A DNA stretch of 64,000 nt from Pseudomonadota bacterium (GTDB lineage: Bacteria > Pseudomonadota > Gammaproteobacteria > Steroidobacterales > Steroidobacteraceae): the NCBI GenBank assembly GCA_023417315.1, contig JAEZFW010000056.1, positions 1-64,000 of the forward strand. Direction: 5' to 3'. The notes below the pieces were generated by a model that had not been told where the DNA came from, searched no databases, and saw only the letters and a list, made by a program, of their open reading frames with translations. A program made the translations under genes and the position numbers. Shown in pieces: positions 24,981 through 33,178 of the stretch (position 1 is its first letter; each line of letters starts with the position of its first letter).

Positions 24981-26081
24981 TTAAGCGACCGCGACCCAGT
25001 GATCGTCCCAGCGAATCGGTTTCGTAACGACGACTTTGATGAAATGTGATCGCAGTCCAGTTTTGCTTATCGAGAGCACCGAGCCGTCGCGTTGAGACGC
25101 ATACATCGAGCCGTCTGCAGTCCGCGACACTCCGTATGCTTCGGTTGCGCTCACGAATCCCAAGAAGTCGCCTGATTGTTTTGACCAGCACGCAATGCCG
25201 CTGCCGTAAGGGCAGGATGCGGCGATGAGATCGGCCTCCTCGTTTACGCACACGCTTGCGACATAGCCATTGAGCTTAGGTCGTGCGGACGCGGGGCACT
25301 CGAGTAAGGTGATGCCGCGCATAGGTCGATAAAGCGCCACGACGTTCGAAGCCTCAGCGCGCGATCCTTCGAACTGCAAACCGAGGGCTGCGCTTCCATC
25401 GCTCGCGATCGAGACGTGGCGAATGCTCAACAAGTGCTCGGGAAGCCGCCATTGCTCTAGACACTCGCCGTTCTGCGCATCGATGACACTCAAGGATGGA
25501 TCCATCGTGTCGATGTTCAGCTTGCGTCGAAAGGTGCGAGGATGGGTCATGATCCCGCCGTTCGCGACGAGCAAGCTGCGCTTCCCCGGAAGCCACGCGA
25601 TCTCATGCGGGTCGAGCCCACGGGTGTCGATCTCATTGATGACTCGATAGGTGCGCGCGTCGCGGACGCTGATCACACCGCGCTTTCGTTCGTAGTCGTG
25701 CTCGGGCGTGAAGAGGACATCACCGTCGGCTGAGAACACGCCGTGGCCCGAAAGGTGTTGGCCCGCTCTTGTTTCGAACGCGGCCGTGACGTGCTTTGTC
25801 TTTAGGTCGAGCTCGAAGGCGACCGTGCCTGGTCGACGCGCAAAGAAAAGAATGCGAGTTCCGTCGCCCTGATGAATTGCGCATCCGTGAGCTCGCACAG
25901 GCACACGAGCGCCGAACACCTCGCCTTCGGCAAGCGCGATACCGCCAATGTATTGATGACCTGCTGCGTCCTCGAAGCCGGAGAGCAACATGCCCTCGCG
26001 CCGCGCCGTGCGGCACGCCGGGAGCAGCGTGGCAGCGCCCACGGTGGTCAGCGACTGGAGGAATGTGCGGCGAGAGATCAC
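24981..26081 (-). CDS. DUF1513 family periplasmic protein (Tat-exported)
   Basis: 366 residues. The N-terminus has a twin-arginine motif and lipobox-like end (MISRRTFLQSLTTVGAATLLPAC). The rest looks like a beta-propeller with repeated blade segments (GDGTRILFFARRPGTVAFEL, SADGDVLFTPEHDYERKRGVISVRDARTYRVINE, DGSMYASQRDGSVLSIS). DUF1513 proteins are typically encoded with imelysin and a di-heme oxidoreductase, exactly the gene order here, and are presumed to work in periplasmic iron uptake. It starts 21 bp after the di-heme gene ends. Confidence 0.88.
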   Translation of the reverse strand: MISRRTFLQSLTTVGAATLLPACRTARREGMLLSGFEDAAGHQYIGGIALAEGEVFGARVPVRAHGCAIHQGDGTRILFFARRPGTVAFELDLKTKHVTAAFETRAGQHLSGHGVFSADGDVLFTPEHDYERKRGVISVRDARTYRVINEIDTRGLDPHEIAWLPGKRSLLVANGGIMTHPRTFRRKLNIDTMDPSLSVIDAQNGECLEQWRLPEHLLSIRHVSIASDGSAALGLQFEGSRAEASNVVALYRPMRGITLLECPASARPKLNGYVASVCVNEEADLIAASCPYGSGIACWSKQSGDFLGFVSATEAYGVSRTADGSMYASQRDGSVLSISKTGLRSHFIKVVVTKPIRWDDHWVAVA

Positions 26082-26102
26082 ATCGTCACCCAGCTTCCTG
26101 CA

Positions 26103-27542
26103 CTAAAGCGAGCTCAGAAACGCGAGCAACGCGTCGCGCTCCTTCTTCGACATCGCGCGGAATGCGTCTTGTGATTTCTGTGCTTCGCCTCCGTGCCAGA
26201 GAATCGCTTCCGTCACATTGCGTGCGCGTCCATCGTGGAGCAAGCGGGTGTGTCCATTGACGGCGGCTTGCAAGCCGAGGCCCCACAGTGGCGGCGTACG
26301 CCACTCGTTCGGAGCAGCCTGGAAATCCACACGATTGTCGGCAAGCGCCTCGCCCATATCGTGCAGCAGCAGATCGGTGAACGGATGGATCGTCTGGTTC
26401 GCGACTGCCGGCTCCTCGGCTGCTCGCGACGTCGTGAAGGATGCTCTGTGGCAACTCGAGCAACCGCTGTCTGCGAATAGCTGTGCGCCCGCCTCGACCT
26501 GGGGGTCATCGAGGTTGCGCCGTGCCGGTACACCGAGCGTGCGCTGGTACTGCACGATGCGCTCGAAGATCTCATCGCTGATCTCCGGCTCGCCGCCGTG
26601 AGGTGCCGTAAGGCAATCGGCTTGAACGTCCGTGCAGATCTGTCCCGGACGCAGTGAAGTCGACATACCGATTTCAGAGGAGAATGCCGCCGCCGTCTGA
26701 TGCGCGATGTCGGGTTGATTGGCTTTCCAACCGAAGCGGCCGAGTACGACGCGTTGGCTTATATGATCCCAAACGCGATTGGGTCTGCCTGAGATTCCAT
26801 CGTTATTCCCGTCGTGCGGGTCGGCGCGCTCCAAGATGTGCTCATCTGGAATGGCCTCCAAAAGACCTACACCGAATACCGACGGTGCTACGCGGGGCGA
26901 GAACCCTGTCCCTTCTCCGAGCGGGCCATAGGCAAGATCGTGAAACTCATACTCCGGCGCGAGCAGCGTGTACGGCTCTCCGTCGCCGAAAGTGCCCGTG
27001 ATCTCGCGATGCTTGATTCGAATCGTGCCTTCCGCCGGGATGCCGCCGATGGCGAACGGGTTCAGGTTCACGCCGTAGTGTGGGTCGGCACCGGGTTCCG
27101 CGTTCGGTCCCGGAGTGGGTGTTGCGAACTGTATGACGAGTGAAACCGGCTTCTCATCGTTCTCGGGCGGACGGCCGCGTCCGTCATTGTTGTGGCACGC
27201 ATCGCAGCTGCGTGCATTGAAGAGCGGCCCCAATCCATCGCGGGCGCCTGCCGTCGCGGGTGCGACGACCCACGGGCTATTGAAGAATGCGTTGCCGATT
27301 GAAAACGCGGCTCGCCGTTGCACATCGAGATTCGCTGCGGGGCGCGAAAAGGCGTGTCGATCGGTCACGTGCACAGTCGTCGCGCCGCCGGACTCGAGCG
27401 CGAGCAGCTGTTCGGATGGCGCCGATGCCTTCGAGTGACAGCCTGCAAGCGAGCTCACGAGCGCACCTGCCAGCGCGCCAACTAGCACACCTGCACTGAG
27501 GCGCTCGACCATACGCGAGCAATGCAACCGCTGCGTCTTCAA
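26103..27542 (-). CDS. Di-heme oxidoreductase family protein (DUF1111), iron-cluster type
   Basis: 479 residues. A lipoprotein-like signal (LAGALVSSLAGCHSK) is followed by two c-type haem motifs: SCDACH after GLGPLFNAR, and GCSSCH after GAQLFADS. This matches the DUF1111/thiol oxidoreductase family of periplasmic di-haem proteins that accompany imelysins. Its start overlaps the imelysin stop by 4 nt (ATGA), showing translational coupling. Probable role: electron transfer for periplasmic ferric iron handling (inference from context). Haem attachment would need the Ccm system encoded elsewhere. Confidence 0.9.
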   Translation of the reverse strand: MKTQRLHCSRMVERLSAGVLVGALAGALVSSLAGCHSKASAPSEQLLALESGGATTVHVTDRHAFSRPAANLDVQRRAAFSIGNAFFNSPWVVAPATAGARDGLGPLFNARSCDACHNNDGRGRPPENDEKPVSLVIQFATPTPGPNAEPGADPHYGVNLNPFAIGGIPAEGTIRIKHREITGTFGDGEPYTLLAPEYEFHDLAYGPLGEGTGFSPRVAPSVFGVGLLEAIPDEHILERADPHDGNNDGISGRPNRVWDHISQRVVLGRFGWKANQPDIAHQTAAAFSSEIGMSTSLRPGQICTDVQADCLTAPHGGEPEISDEIFERIVQYQRTLGVPARRNLDDPQVEAGAQLFADSGCSSCHRASFTTSRAAEEPAVANQTIHPFTDLLLHDMGEALADNRVDFQAAPNEWRTPPLWGLGLQAAVNGHTRLLHDGRARNVTEAILWHGGEAQKSQDAFRAMSKKERDALLAFLSSL

Positions 27543-28756
27543 TCGCCCAGGCCTTGTAGATCGGACAGGAAGACCTGAATCGAACGTGCGGCGCGCGTGA
27601 AGGAGAGCGCTTCTGCGCGCAATGCATCGATCGCCGCTTGCACGCGTGCCCGGCCTTCCTCGTTGTCCTCCTGAATCTCCCGATCGAACGGGGCTCTTAT
27701 CGCATCCACGGCCTCGCGAGATCGCGTAAGCCGCGCATCGACTTCATCGGCGATGCGTCCGTCCGCAGCCCGGACGAGATCCGCGAGACTTGGGCCGCTC
27801 ACCACCGTGCCATTCGGTCGCGTGTACTTGCCGTAGTAGACGTTCTCGATTCCAGCCGCATTCGCACGCAAGTCTGCGCTCGTCGTATCGCTGAAGCACG
27901 ATTGTTCTTCTTCTTGATCGGACGAGAGCAGCGGTACATCCATGCGCTCCCCTGCCATCTCGACTTCAGCGAGCGCGGCGATCCCCGTGAACATGCGCTT
28001 GAGTGCAGTGGGCACATCGCCCGAGATCAGCTCGCTGCGGTAATTCGACCGACCCTCCTGCGGCTTGCGCCATTCGTGCGCAACGCTCTCGAGATCGCGG
28101 ATCAACAGCGTCGTTGCCGCCTTCAGATATTGACCGCGACGTGCGTTGGACGAGGCGGCATCGCCGTTAGCGACGAAGTCTTCGAACGAGCGGTTGCCCG
28201 GGGCGTCAGCTGGATCATTGAAGTCCTGCCCCCAAAGCAAGAACTCGATCGCGTGATAACCGCTCGCGATGTTCTTCTCGCCACCCGCTTCGTTCTGTTC
28301 GGCGACGAGCTCAGGAGTGATGACGGGGTACTTCGTGACATTGCCGACGATGTCCTCGCCGGGTGCCGCGTTGTAGCGATCGGCGTTCACCGCATCGATG
28401 TGATTCTCATCGAGAGGCCACCCATTGAGGCGACCTTCAGGGCCATCTTCATCGTCGATCGGTCCGCCGTAGAAACGGAACGCTTCGGAGTAGCCATAGG
28501 GGATGCGAGCGGCTTTCCATCTTTCGCGCGCCGCATCGAGCGTCTTCGTACTTGGATTACCGATCAGCTCGTCGACGGCTCGATCGAGTGCGCGTGCCGC
28601 TTCGATCGAGTCTTCGTACGTTGCGAGCACGATCTCGGCATAGGTTTCAATGACCTGCCGACGAGAGGCATCCGGGTCTGCGCCGCCGCAGCTGGTCACG
28701 CATAGACAGGCGAGGGCGGCCGTAAGGAGGCCGGCGGATCGGATGAAACTGAGCAT
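27539..28756 (-). CDS. Imelysin (iron-regulated protein A-like peptidase M75 family)
   Basis: 405 residues, exported lipoprotein (ALACLCVTSCGGAD). The imelysin signature GYHAIEFLLWGQDFND (GxHxxE) is present around residue 166; a helical-bundle fold is expected throughout (EIVLATYEDSIEAARALDRAVDEL). In this family GxHxxE is thought to bind metal, and the protein takes part in iron uptake, not peptidase activity. It is first gene of a leftward operon with the di-heme and DUF1513 genes, with a Fur-box candidate about 80 bp upstream. Confidence 0.92.
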   Translation of the reverse strand: MLSFIRSAGLLTAALACLCVTSCGGADPDASRRQVIETYAEIVLATYEDSIEAARALDRAVDELIGNPSTKTLDAARERWKAARIPYGYSEAFRFYGGPIDDEDGPEGRLNGWPLDENHIDAVNADRYNAAPGEDIVGNVTKYPVITPELVAEQNEAGGEKNIASGYHAIEFLLWGQDFNDPADAPGNRSFEDFVANGDAASSNARRGQYLKAATTLLIRDLESVAHEWRKPQEGRSNYRSELISGDVPTALKRMFTGIAALAEVEMAGERMDVPLLSSDQEEEQSCFSDTTSADLRANAAGIENVYYGKYTRPNGTVVSGPSLADLVRAADGRIADEVDARLTRSREAVDAIRAPFDREIQEDNEEGRARVQAAIDALRAEALSFTRAARSIQVFLSDLQGLGD

Positions 28757-28823
28757 GTGAGAAAAGGCTTCGTATCGTGATTGGCGCGAAGCGGAGGGGT
28801 CCGCGCACAGAGGGACAGCGCGG

Positions 28824-28857
28824 ATTCTATGCGCAATTGAGAATGACTCGCAATTGG
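28824..28857 (-). promoter_or_regulatory. Candidate promoter with overlapping Fur box for the imelysin operon
   Basis: The plus strand reads TGAGAATGACTCGCA at 28838-28852, which matches the 7-1-7 Fur pattern TGAGAATNATTCTCA at 12 of 14 informative positions, flanked by CAAT/AATTG. On the minus strand a -35-like TTGCGA (28848-28853) and a -10-like TAGAAT (28824-28829) are 18 bp apart. The Fur box fills the spacer, so iron-loaded Fur would block the promoter. Iron repression fits the operon's content. Confidence 0.65.
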
Positions 28858-28888
28858 CGAGTGCGAAGCGGTGAGCTCAGCCCAACGA

Positions 28889-29098
28889 TCAGTGCCTGCG
28901 CAGCGACGATGTCTTATCGGGTGGGAAGTTGTCGTAAGGGCGGATCATCTGCCGGCGATGCAGGATGTCGCGCAGCAAGTCGCCTTCGATGCCAAGACGC
29001 TCGGCTGCCTTGTCGATTGGCAGTCCCTCGCACACGATCAAGCTCACGGCTGTCCAATAGATCGCGGCTTCGTTTCGATCGCCTTCGCGTGCATGCAT
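28889..29098 (-). CDS. Small protein with a helix-turn-helix-like segment
   Basis: 69 residues. The segment LPIDKAAERLGIEGDLLRDILHRR looks like a short homeodomain-like HTH, preceded by a helix (EAAIYWTAVSLIVCEG). No family recognised and no strong ribosome site seen. It is oriented towards the imelysin operon and ends about 30 bp before the Fur-box region, so it could be the preceding gene. An overlapping rightward open frame covers the same DNA but looks less protein-like. Confidence 0.4.
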   Translation of the reverse strand: MHAREGDRNEAAIYWTAVSLIVCEGLPIDKAAERLGIEGDLLRDILHRRQMIRPYDNFPPDKTSSLRRH

Positions 29099-29399
29099 GG
29101 CGTCCCCCAGCGAGCTTTCATCGAGGGTCGATTGTTGCGAGGTGCTGCAAGAAGACGTAAGCGACAGAAATACTTAGGTCGGGTTCGTTCAACGAATCGC
29201 TCAGGGTTATCGGGTGATCGGGTACTGGGTGCTGGCCAGAGAGCACCGATGCCTCTGCGGGCATCGATGTGGCACCTGACGCGTGTCCCTTCCCTGGCTC
29301 ATGCAGAAGAAAAGAGGAGCTGATCGGGTGGGCACCAGCGCTTTAATCTCTGGCCAGTACCCGATCACCCGATAACCCGATCACCCAGTCGCCCGATTT
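29099..29399. other. Gene-free stretch dominated by repeat R9
   Basis: From 29202 on this gap is repeat R9. The first 100 bp (29099-29201) hold no recognisable feature. Confidence 0.6.
29202..29397. repeat. Intergenic inverted-arm repeat R9 (longest, best preserved)
   Basis: The left arm (29202-29242) is composed of GGGTTATC, GGGTGATC, GGGTACT, GGGTGCT and ends GGCCAGAGA. The right arm (29347-29397) is the reverse complement, starting TCTCTGGCCAGTACCCGATC. Outside the inner motif, 24 consecutive bases match exactly between the arms. The left arm has exactly one additional 7-bp unit (GGTGCTG) next to the CAGAG motif. The core is about 105 bp. The right arm ends 2 bp before the sodB stop codon (29400-29402). 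Confidence 0.93.
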
Positions 29400-30008
29400 T
29401 TACCTTTCCACTTGCGCGAGCTGCTTGCCTACGAACTGCCAGTTCGCGAGCTTCTCGATGACGGTCTTCACGAAGCGTGCGCGTTCGTGCTGGTAGTCGA
29501 GATAGTAGGCGTGCTCCCACACATCGCATGTCCACAGCGGGTGATCGCCGTGCGTGAGCGGGTTGTCCGCATCGTGCGTCGTTGTGATGTCCAACTTGCC
29601 GTTGCGCACGACGAGCCAGGCCCAGCCGCTGCCGAACTGATTGACCGCCGCTTCGACGAACTTGTCGCGGAAGTTGTCGAACGAGCCGAAGGTCGCTTCG
29701 AGCCGCTTCAGCATCGGCTCTGGCGGCGTGCCGCCGCCGTTCGGCGCCAGCGACTCCCAGTAGAAGTCGTGATTCCACACCTGCGCGGCGTTGTTGAAAA
29801 TTTTCTTCTCGGTCCCAGTCGCACTCGCGGTCGCACGAATGATCGTCTCGAGATCGGAGCTCTCGAACTTCGTGCCCTTCACGAAGTCGTTCAACTTCGT
29901 CACATAGGTCGCGTGATGCTTATCGTGATGATGCTCGAGCGTACGAGCGGACATCATCGGGTCGAGAGAATCTTTCGGATACGGCAAAGGCTTGAGAGTG
30001 AAGGCCAT
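29400..30008 (-). CDS. sodB: Superoxide dismutase (Fe type)
   Basis: 202 residues. It dismutates superoxide in the cytoplasm. Metal ligands fit the Fe/Mn family: His in LEHHHDKHHATYV (about residue 27), His in VWNHDFYW (about 79), and Asp and His in DVWEHAYYLDY (about 162 and 166). The AAQVWNHDFYWESLAPNGGG and FGSGWAWLV segments with TTTHDADNPLTHGDHPL favour the Fe-type group. There is no signal peptide. Iron specificity is inferred from sequence only. Confidence 0.93.
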   Translation of the reverse strand: MAFTLKPLPYPKDSLDPMMSARTLEHHHDKHHATYVTKLNDFVKGTKFESSDLETIIRATASATGTEKKIFNNAAQVWNHDFYWESLAPNGGGTPPEPMLKRLEATFGSFDNFRDKFVEAAVNQFGSGWAWLVVRNGKLDITTTHDADNPLTHGDHPLWTCDVWEHAYYLDYQHERARFVKTVIEKLANWQFVGKQLAQVER

Positions 30009-30151
30009 CTCGGCTGCTCCATGACTTCTGCGGGAAAGAGAGGAAATCTAACACATCTATCCGCGAGAAGTTCCGAGAAGAAAAGCGCTCGGTCGTGCAA
30101 GCGCCTCGGCGCGGCTTCGCGACGGATGCGGGCTCCCCGTCTAGAGAATGA

Positions 30152-30595
30152 CTATTCGTATACGTTGGAAGCGGGTGCCATGCGCCGCGTAATCCGGCTC
30201 ACGACATAGTCGGGTGAGCCGAACGCGCCGCTGCTTCGCGCGGTCGCTCGGATCTCGAAAACGCGTACACCCCCGCCCTCATCCACCGAGTCGCATTGCA
30301 CCGTCACTGAAAAGCCACGGAAACCGGTGTGGCCGCCTAAATAGATGGGGGTTGTCTGCACGTCCGCGCAACCGGCTGCAGCTCCGGCATTGGCCAGCCG
30401 AGCAGCGGCATATTCCGCTCCGGCATGTGCCGCCGCTTGCGCACGGTACTGCAGCAGTTGCAGCGTCCCAATCTGCTGATCGTCTGTGTGCAAACGTACA
30501 GCGAACGTTCCGAGGGCAGCCACGACGACGATCAAGAACAGTGCAGCGATGAGCGCTGCCCCTTGCTGTCGTCGGTGGCTGCGGCTGCGGTTCAT
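30152..30595 (-). CDS. mshP: MSHA biogenesis protein MshP-like (PilX-type minor pilus component)
   Basis: 147 residues from the ATG at 30595. The frame is open to 30739, but that part overlaps mshO. The N-terminus RQQGAALIAALFLIVVVAALGTFAVRLHTDDQQ is the hydrophobic pseudopilin-like helix of PilX/MshP proteins, followed by a soluble domain with two cysteines (GCADVQ and VQCDS). It is the last gene of the msh cluster; the large adhesin gene mshQ that follows mshP in Vibrio is absent. Confidence 0.82.
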   Translation of the reverse strand: MNRSRSHRRQQGAALIAALFLIVVVAALGTFAVRLHTDDQQIGTLQLLQYRAQAAAHAGAEYAAARLANAGAAAGCADVQTTPIYLGGHTGFRGFSVTVQCDSVDEGGGVRVFEIRATARSSGAFGSPDYVVSRITRRMAPASNVYE

Positions 30596-30599
30596 GGCT

Positions 30600-31454
30600 T
30601 TATCGAAGCGCGATCTGCTCGAGGATCCGAAAGGCCTCGTTGTCGTTCGGAGCAGGTCGTCCGATCGTCGCTTCGAGCACGAATACGTGCTGGCAGCGAT
30701 CTGGGTCCACGCCGCACTCGAACCGACACTCGCGCACATCCGAAGCGATGAGCTCGCTCGCCGCGCCGCTCAGCGCCGATGATGTCGACGAAGTCGGAAT
30801 GGCGGCGTTGATCGAGTAACCGGAGTAGCGGCGCAGCGTTCTCACGTTGCTGGTCGCATCACATATATAAGTCACTGGACCTGATACCCAGAAGAGCCGA
30901 TTCCTCGGATCGAGATCGTGAAACACGGACCCGTCTCGCAGGGCGATGCGCTCTTGGCCCTCGGTCAGCCCCGGTTCCACATCGAAGCTCGAGGCGATTC
31001 CCGCACCCGCATAGACGTTGACAAGCACTCCTGTGTCTAGATTGCCTACGACGAGATAGGACGCGGGCCTGATTCGAAATCTTCCGTAGGAATAGAAGGT
31101 GTCATTGGGCAAGCCCACGTCGAAGTCTCGATCGGGCTCAGGCGTGGATAGCGGGAGGGCGTAGAACGAGACGCCTTCGACCCTCAGCATCTCGACGATC
31201 CAGCGCGAACCTGCGTCGTGAATGCGAACGCTCTTGGGTAACGCGCTGTTCAGATCTTCGGAGAATCGTCGCGACAATGTCTCGCCGCCATCGGTGAGGC
31301 GCGCTCTTTCGGATTGATCGATGTAAGCATCGACGGGTGTGCTTACGAGCATTGCGATGAAGCCGACGAGGATCGCAGAAATGCTGAGCGCCACGACGAG
31401 CTCGAGCAGGGTGAAGCCGCGCGATCGCGGGCATGGAGCCATAGGGACGCTCAT
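30600..31454 (-). CDS. mshO: MshO-like type IV prepilin
   Basis: 284 residues. The prepilin peptidase site is RGFTLLELVVALSISAILVGFIAMLVS (G/FTLLE, with E5 present). Length and position (after mshD, before mshP) match MshO, a minor pilin. Four cysteines near the C-terminus (ICDATSN, ECRFECGVDPDRC) could form disulfides. Start and stop overlap or abut neighbours on both sides, so translational coupling is likely. Confidence 0.87.
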   Translation of the reverse strand: MSVPMAPCPRSRGFTLLELVVALSISAILVGFIAMLVSTPVDAYIDQSERARLTDGGETLSRRFSEDLNSALPKSVRIHDAGSRWIVEMLRVEGVSFYALPLSTPEPDRDFDVGLPNDTFYSYGRFRIRPASYLVVGNLDTGVLVNVYAGAGIASSFDVEPGLTEGQERIALRDGSVFHDLDPRNRLFWVSGPVTYICDATSNVRTLRRYSGYSINAAIPTSSTSSALSGAASELIASDVRECRFECGVDPDRCQHVFVLEATIGRPAPNDNEAFRILEQIALR

Positions 31455-31861
31455 GGATGCCTCGCCCTGAATCCGCTCAAGACAACTGATTCGCCCAGCG
31501 GATCGGTGACAGTGACAGTCACGAGATGTGCATCGTTACTCGACAGGTTTGCAATTCCGGCAGAGCTCACGTCGATCGCGACAGTGTAGTTCTCGAGTCC
31601 TGCGATCGTATTGCCGAGCGCGTCGACGACGCCGTGATCGATGCGCCCATCGAAATCATCGACATCGTCGAAGCTTCTTCTGAGAATGTCTTGCAGGTAG
31701 GCATTCGCGACGGTGGTACTCTGCGCTCGCGTCATGCCTGCAGCGCTACTGCGCGATATGAACCCCAACAGCCCAATGATCGTGGCTGCTGCCATCGAGA
31801 TTACGGCGATCGCGATGACGAGCTCGATAAGCGTCATGCCATGTTCGGAACGAGGCGTCAT
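31451..31861 (-). CDS. mshD: MshD-like type IV prepilin
   Basis: 136 residues. The prepilin cleavage motif lies in HGMTLIELVIAIAVISMAAATIIGLLGF (glycine then MTLIE). The C-terminal domain is short (VTVTVTDPLGESVVLSGFRAR). It overlaps mshC upstream and mshO downstream by 4 nt each. Position identifies it as the MshD-type minor pilin, probably part of a tip complex that primes pilus assembly. Confidence 0.85.
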   Translation of the reverse strand: MTPRSEHGMTLIELVIAIAVISMAAATIIGLLGFISRSSAAGMTRAQSTTVANAYLQDILRRSFDDVDDFDGRIDHGVVDALGNTIAGLENYTVAIDVSSAGIANLSSNDAHLVTVTVTDPLGESVVLSGFRARHP

Positions 31862-32340
31862 AGCGTGACCGAGACTGCGCCCGTCGCCCGATCGAGCGAG
31901 ATCGTGAACGGACCGATCGTAAACGTGGGAGGCACCGAGTTCATGATCGAACCATCGCGCGCGAACACGACGGTGCCGCTCCCTGAAACACTCATGCCAT
32001 GAGGCAGGGTACGAGAGAGTGGAGTGCGGTCGCCTCGCAGAACCGGCGTCGTGAAGGCGCCTGTTTCGCTCTCGCAGGCGTTCTCATCGGCTCGCAGTGA
32101 TGCGGAGTAGCCTGTTGAGTCGACGGTGATCGCGACATGGCAGTCGCTTGCGATTGCCACGCGTTGCGTGTATCGAAGAGCCGAGGACAGCTCGTCGACG
32201 TAAGCTCTCTCAGTCCAGCTATCGTCATCGAGCATGCGCGGCAGCGTCGCTGCTCCGATGAGCCCCACGATGATCAGGACCGTGACCAGCTCCAACAACG
32301 TGAAGCCTCGCGTAGTTCGCGCCGCGGTTGCAAGTGACAT
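31858..32340 (-). CDS. mshC: MshC-like type IV prepilin
   Basis: About 160 residues from the ATG at 32340; the frame is open from 32385. The prepilin motif is RGFTLLELVTVLIIVGLIGAATLPRM. The pilin body carries a cysteine pair (SDCHVA and NACESE). It resembles GspH/FimT-type minor pilins. It starts after a hairpin that follows the major pilin gene, so it may be expressed at a lower level than mshA. Confidence 0.84.
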   Translation of the reverse strand: MSLATAARTTRGFTLLELVTVLIIVGLIGAATLPRMLDDDSWTERAYVDELSSALRYTQRVAIASDCHVAITVDSTGYSASLRADENACESETGAFTTPVLRGDRTPLSRTLPHGMSVSGSGTVVFARDGSIMNSVPPTFTIGPFTISLDRATGAVSVTL

Positions 32341-32401
32341 GGAACCACCCGCTTTGTCTGCTCTGTGCTGGTCCGCGTAGCTCAAGTCCGCATGACTAAC
32401 T

Positions 32402-32430
32402 GAAAAGGCGCCCTGCCGGACGCCTTTCAG
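32402..32430 (-). terminator. Intrinsic terminator-like hairpin after the major pilin gene
   Basis: Read on the minus strand: AAAGGCGTCCGGCAGGGCGC then CTTTTCAG. The stem is AAAGGCG/CGCCTTT with a G/C-rich loop and a short T-run. It lies between mshA and mshC inside the cluster. A partial terminator here would leave mshA abundant and the minor pilins scarce. Stoichiometric control is inference. Confidence 0.55.
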
Positions 32431-32445
32431 AGTTCGCCTTGGACG

Positions 32446-32940
32446 TTAGTTACACGCGGTAGCCAGAGTGCGATTCCAAGCTTCCGTTCCGATGGTCTGC
32501 GCGTTGCCGCCATTGCTATAGGTATACGTCGGGCCGTTGGCGTTGTTGGGCTGGTTGTACTGAACCCAGCAGTTTCCTGTCGCGCCGATCTTTACGAAAC
32601 GCATCGAGTTGCCGCTGTTCTCAGATTGCCGCTGGAAGCCGCTGACGTCCTGTAGCGTGCGCTCAACGGTCGCCGCAGTGGGGTAACCGAATACCATGTT
32701 TACTGTCTGTCCTTCGAACACGATCGATCCCGTCGCGCCGCAACCCTGCGCCTGACACTTCGCGTGTGCCATTGATGCGGCCGCACGCAGCGTACCTCCC
32801 ATGCTCTTCACGGCGGCCGCGCGGGCTTCGCCCTGCATCCCCATGAATCGCGGCACCGCAAAGGCGGCAAGAATACCGAGGATGACGATCACGACGACTA
32901 GCTCGATGAGCGTGAAGCCGCGTTGATGTGCTTTCAACAT
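32446..32940 (-). CDS. mshA: Major MSHA-type pilin (MshA/MshB-like)
   Basis: 164 residues from the ATG at 32940, which has GGAGAA upstream. The prepilin motif is RGFTLIELVVVIVILGILAAFAVPRFMGMQGEARAAA, with the cleavage glycine, F1 and E5. The body has cysteines CQAQGC, CWVQ and a terminal AC, consistent with the disulfide loop of type IVa pilins. It ends TACN. Only one MshA/MshB gene is present, whereas Vibrio has both, so it presumably supplies the fibre subunit. Confidence 0.88.
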   Translation of the reverse strand: MLKAHQRGFTLIELVVVIVILGILAAFAVPRFMGMQGEARAAAVKSMGGTLRAAASMAHAKCQAQGCGATGSIVFEGQTVNMVFGYPTAATVERTLQDVSGFQRQSENSGNSMRFVKIGATGNCWVQYNQPNNANGPTYTYSNGGNAQTIGTEAWNRTLATACN

Positions 32941-33178
32941 ATACTTTTCTCCGGAACTGACCATAACTCGAACCGTCGGCGAGAACCGCCTGACTAGCTC
33001 AGGTATCGGCCCGCGGAATGCGCCCCTGTAGGGCCGATGCTGAGTTCCGTGAGGGGGATCACGAGGAAAGTTGACTAGGCAACGAGACAGCCATCACGTT
33101 TAGCTGTTTGCGGATGTTCCCTGTTTCAAGGCGCTGAGCCGTCTCAGTGCCGGTCGAATGCGAAACGTGAACTGGCTC

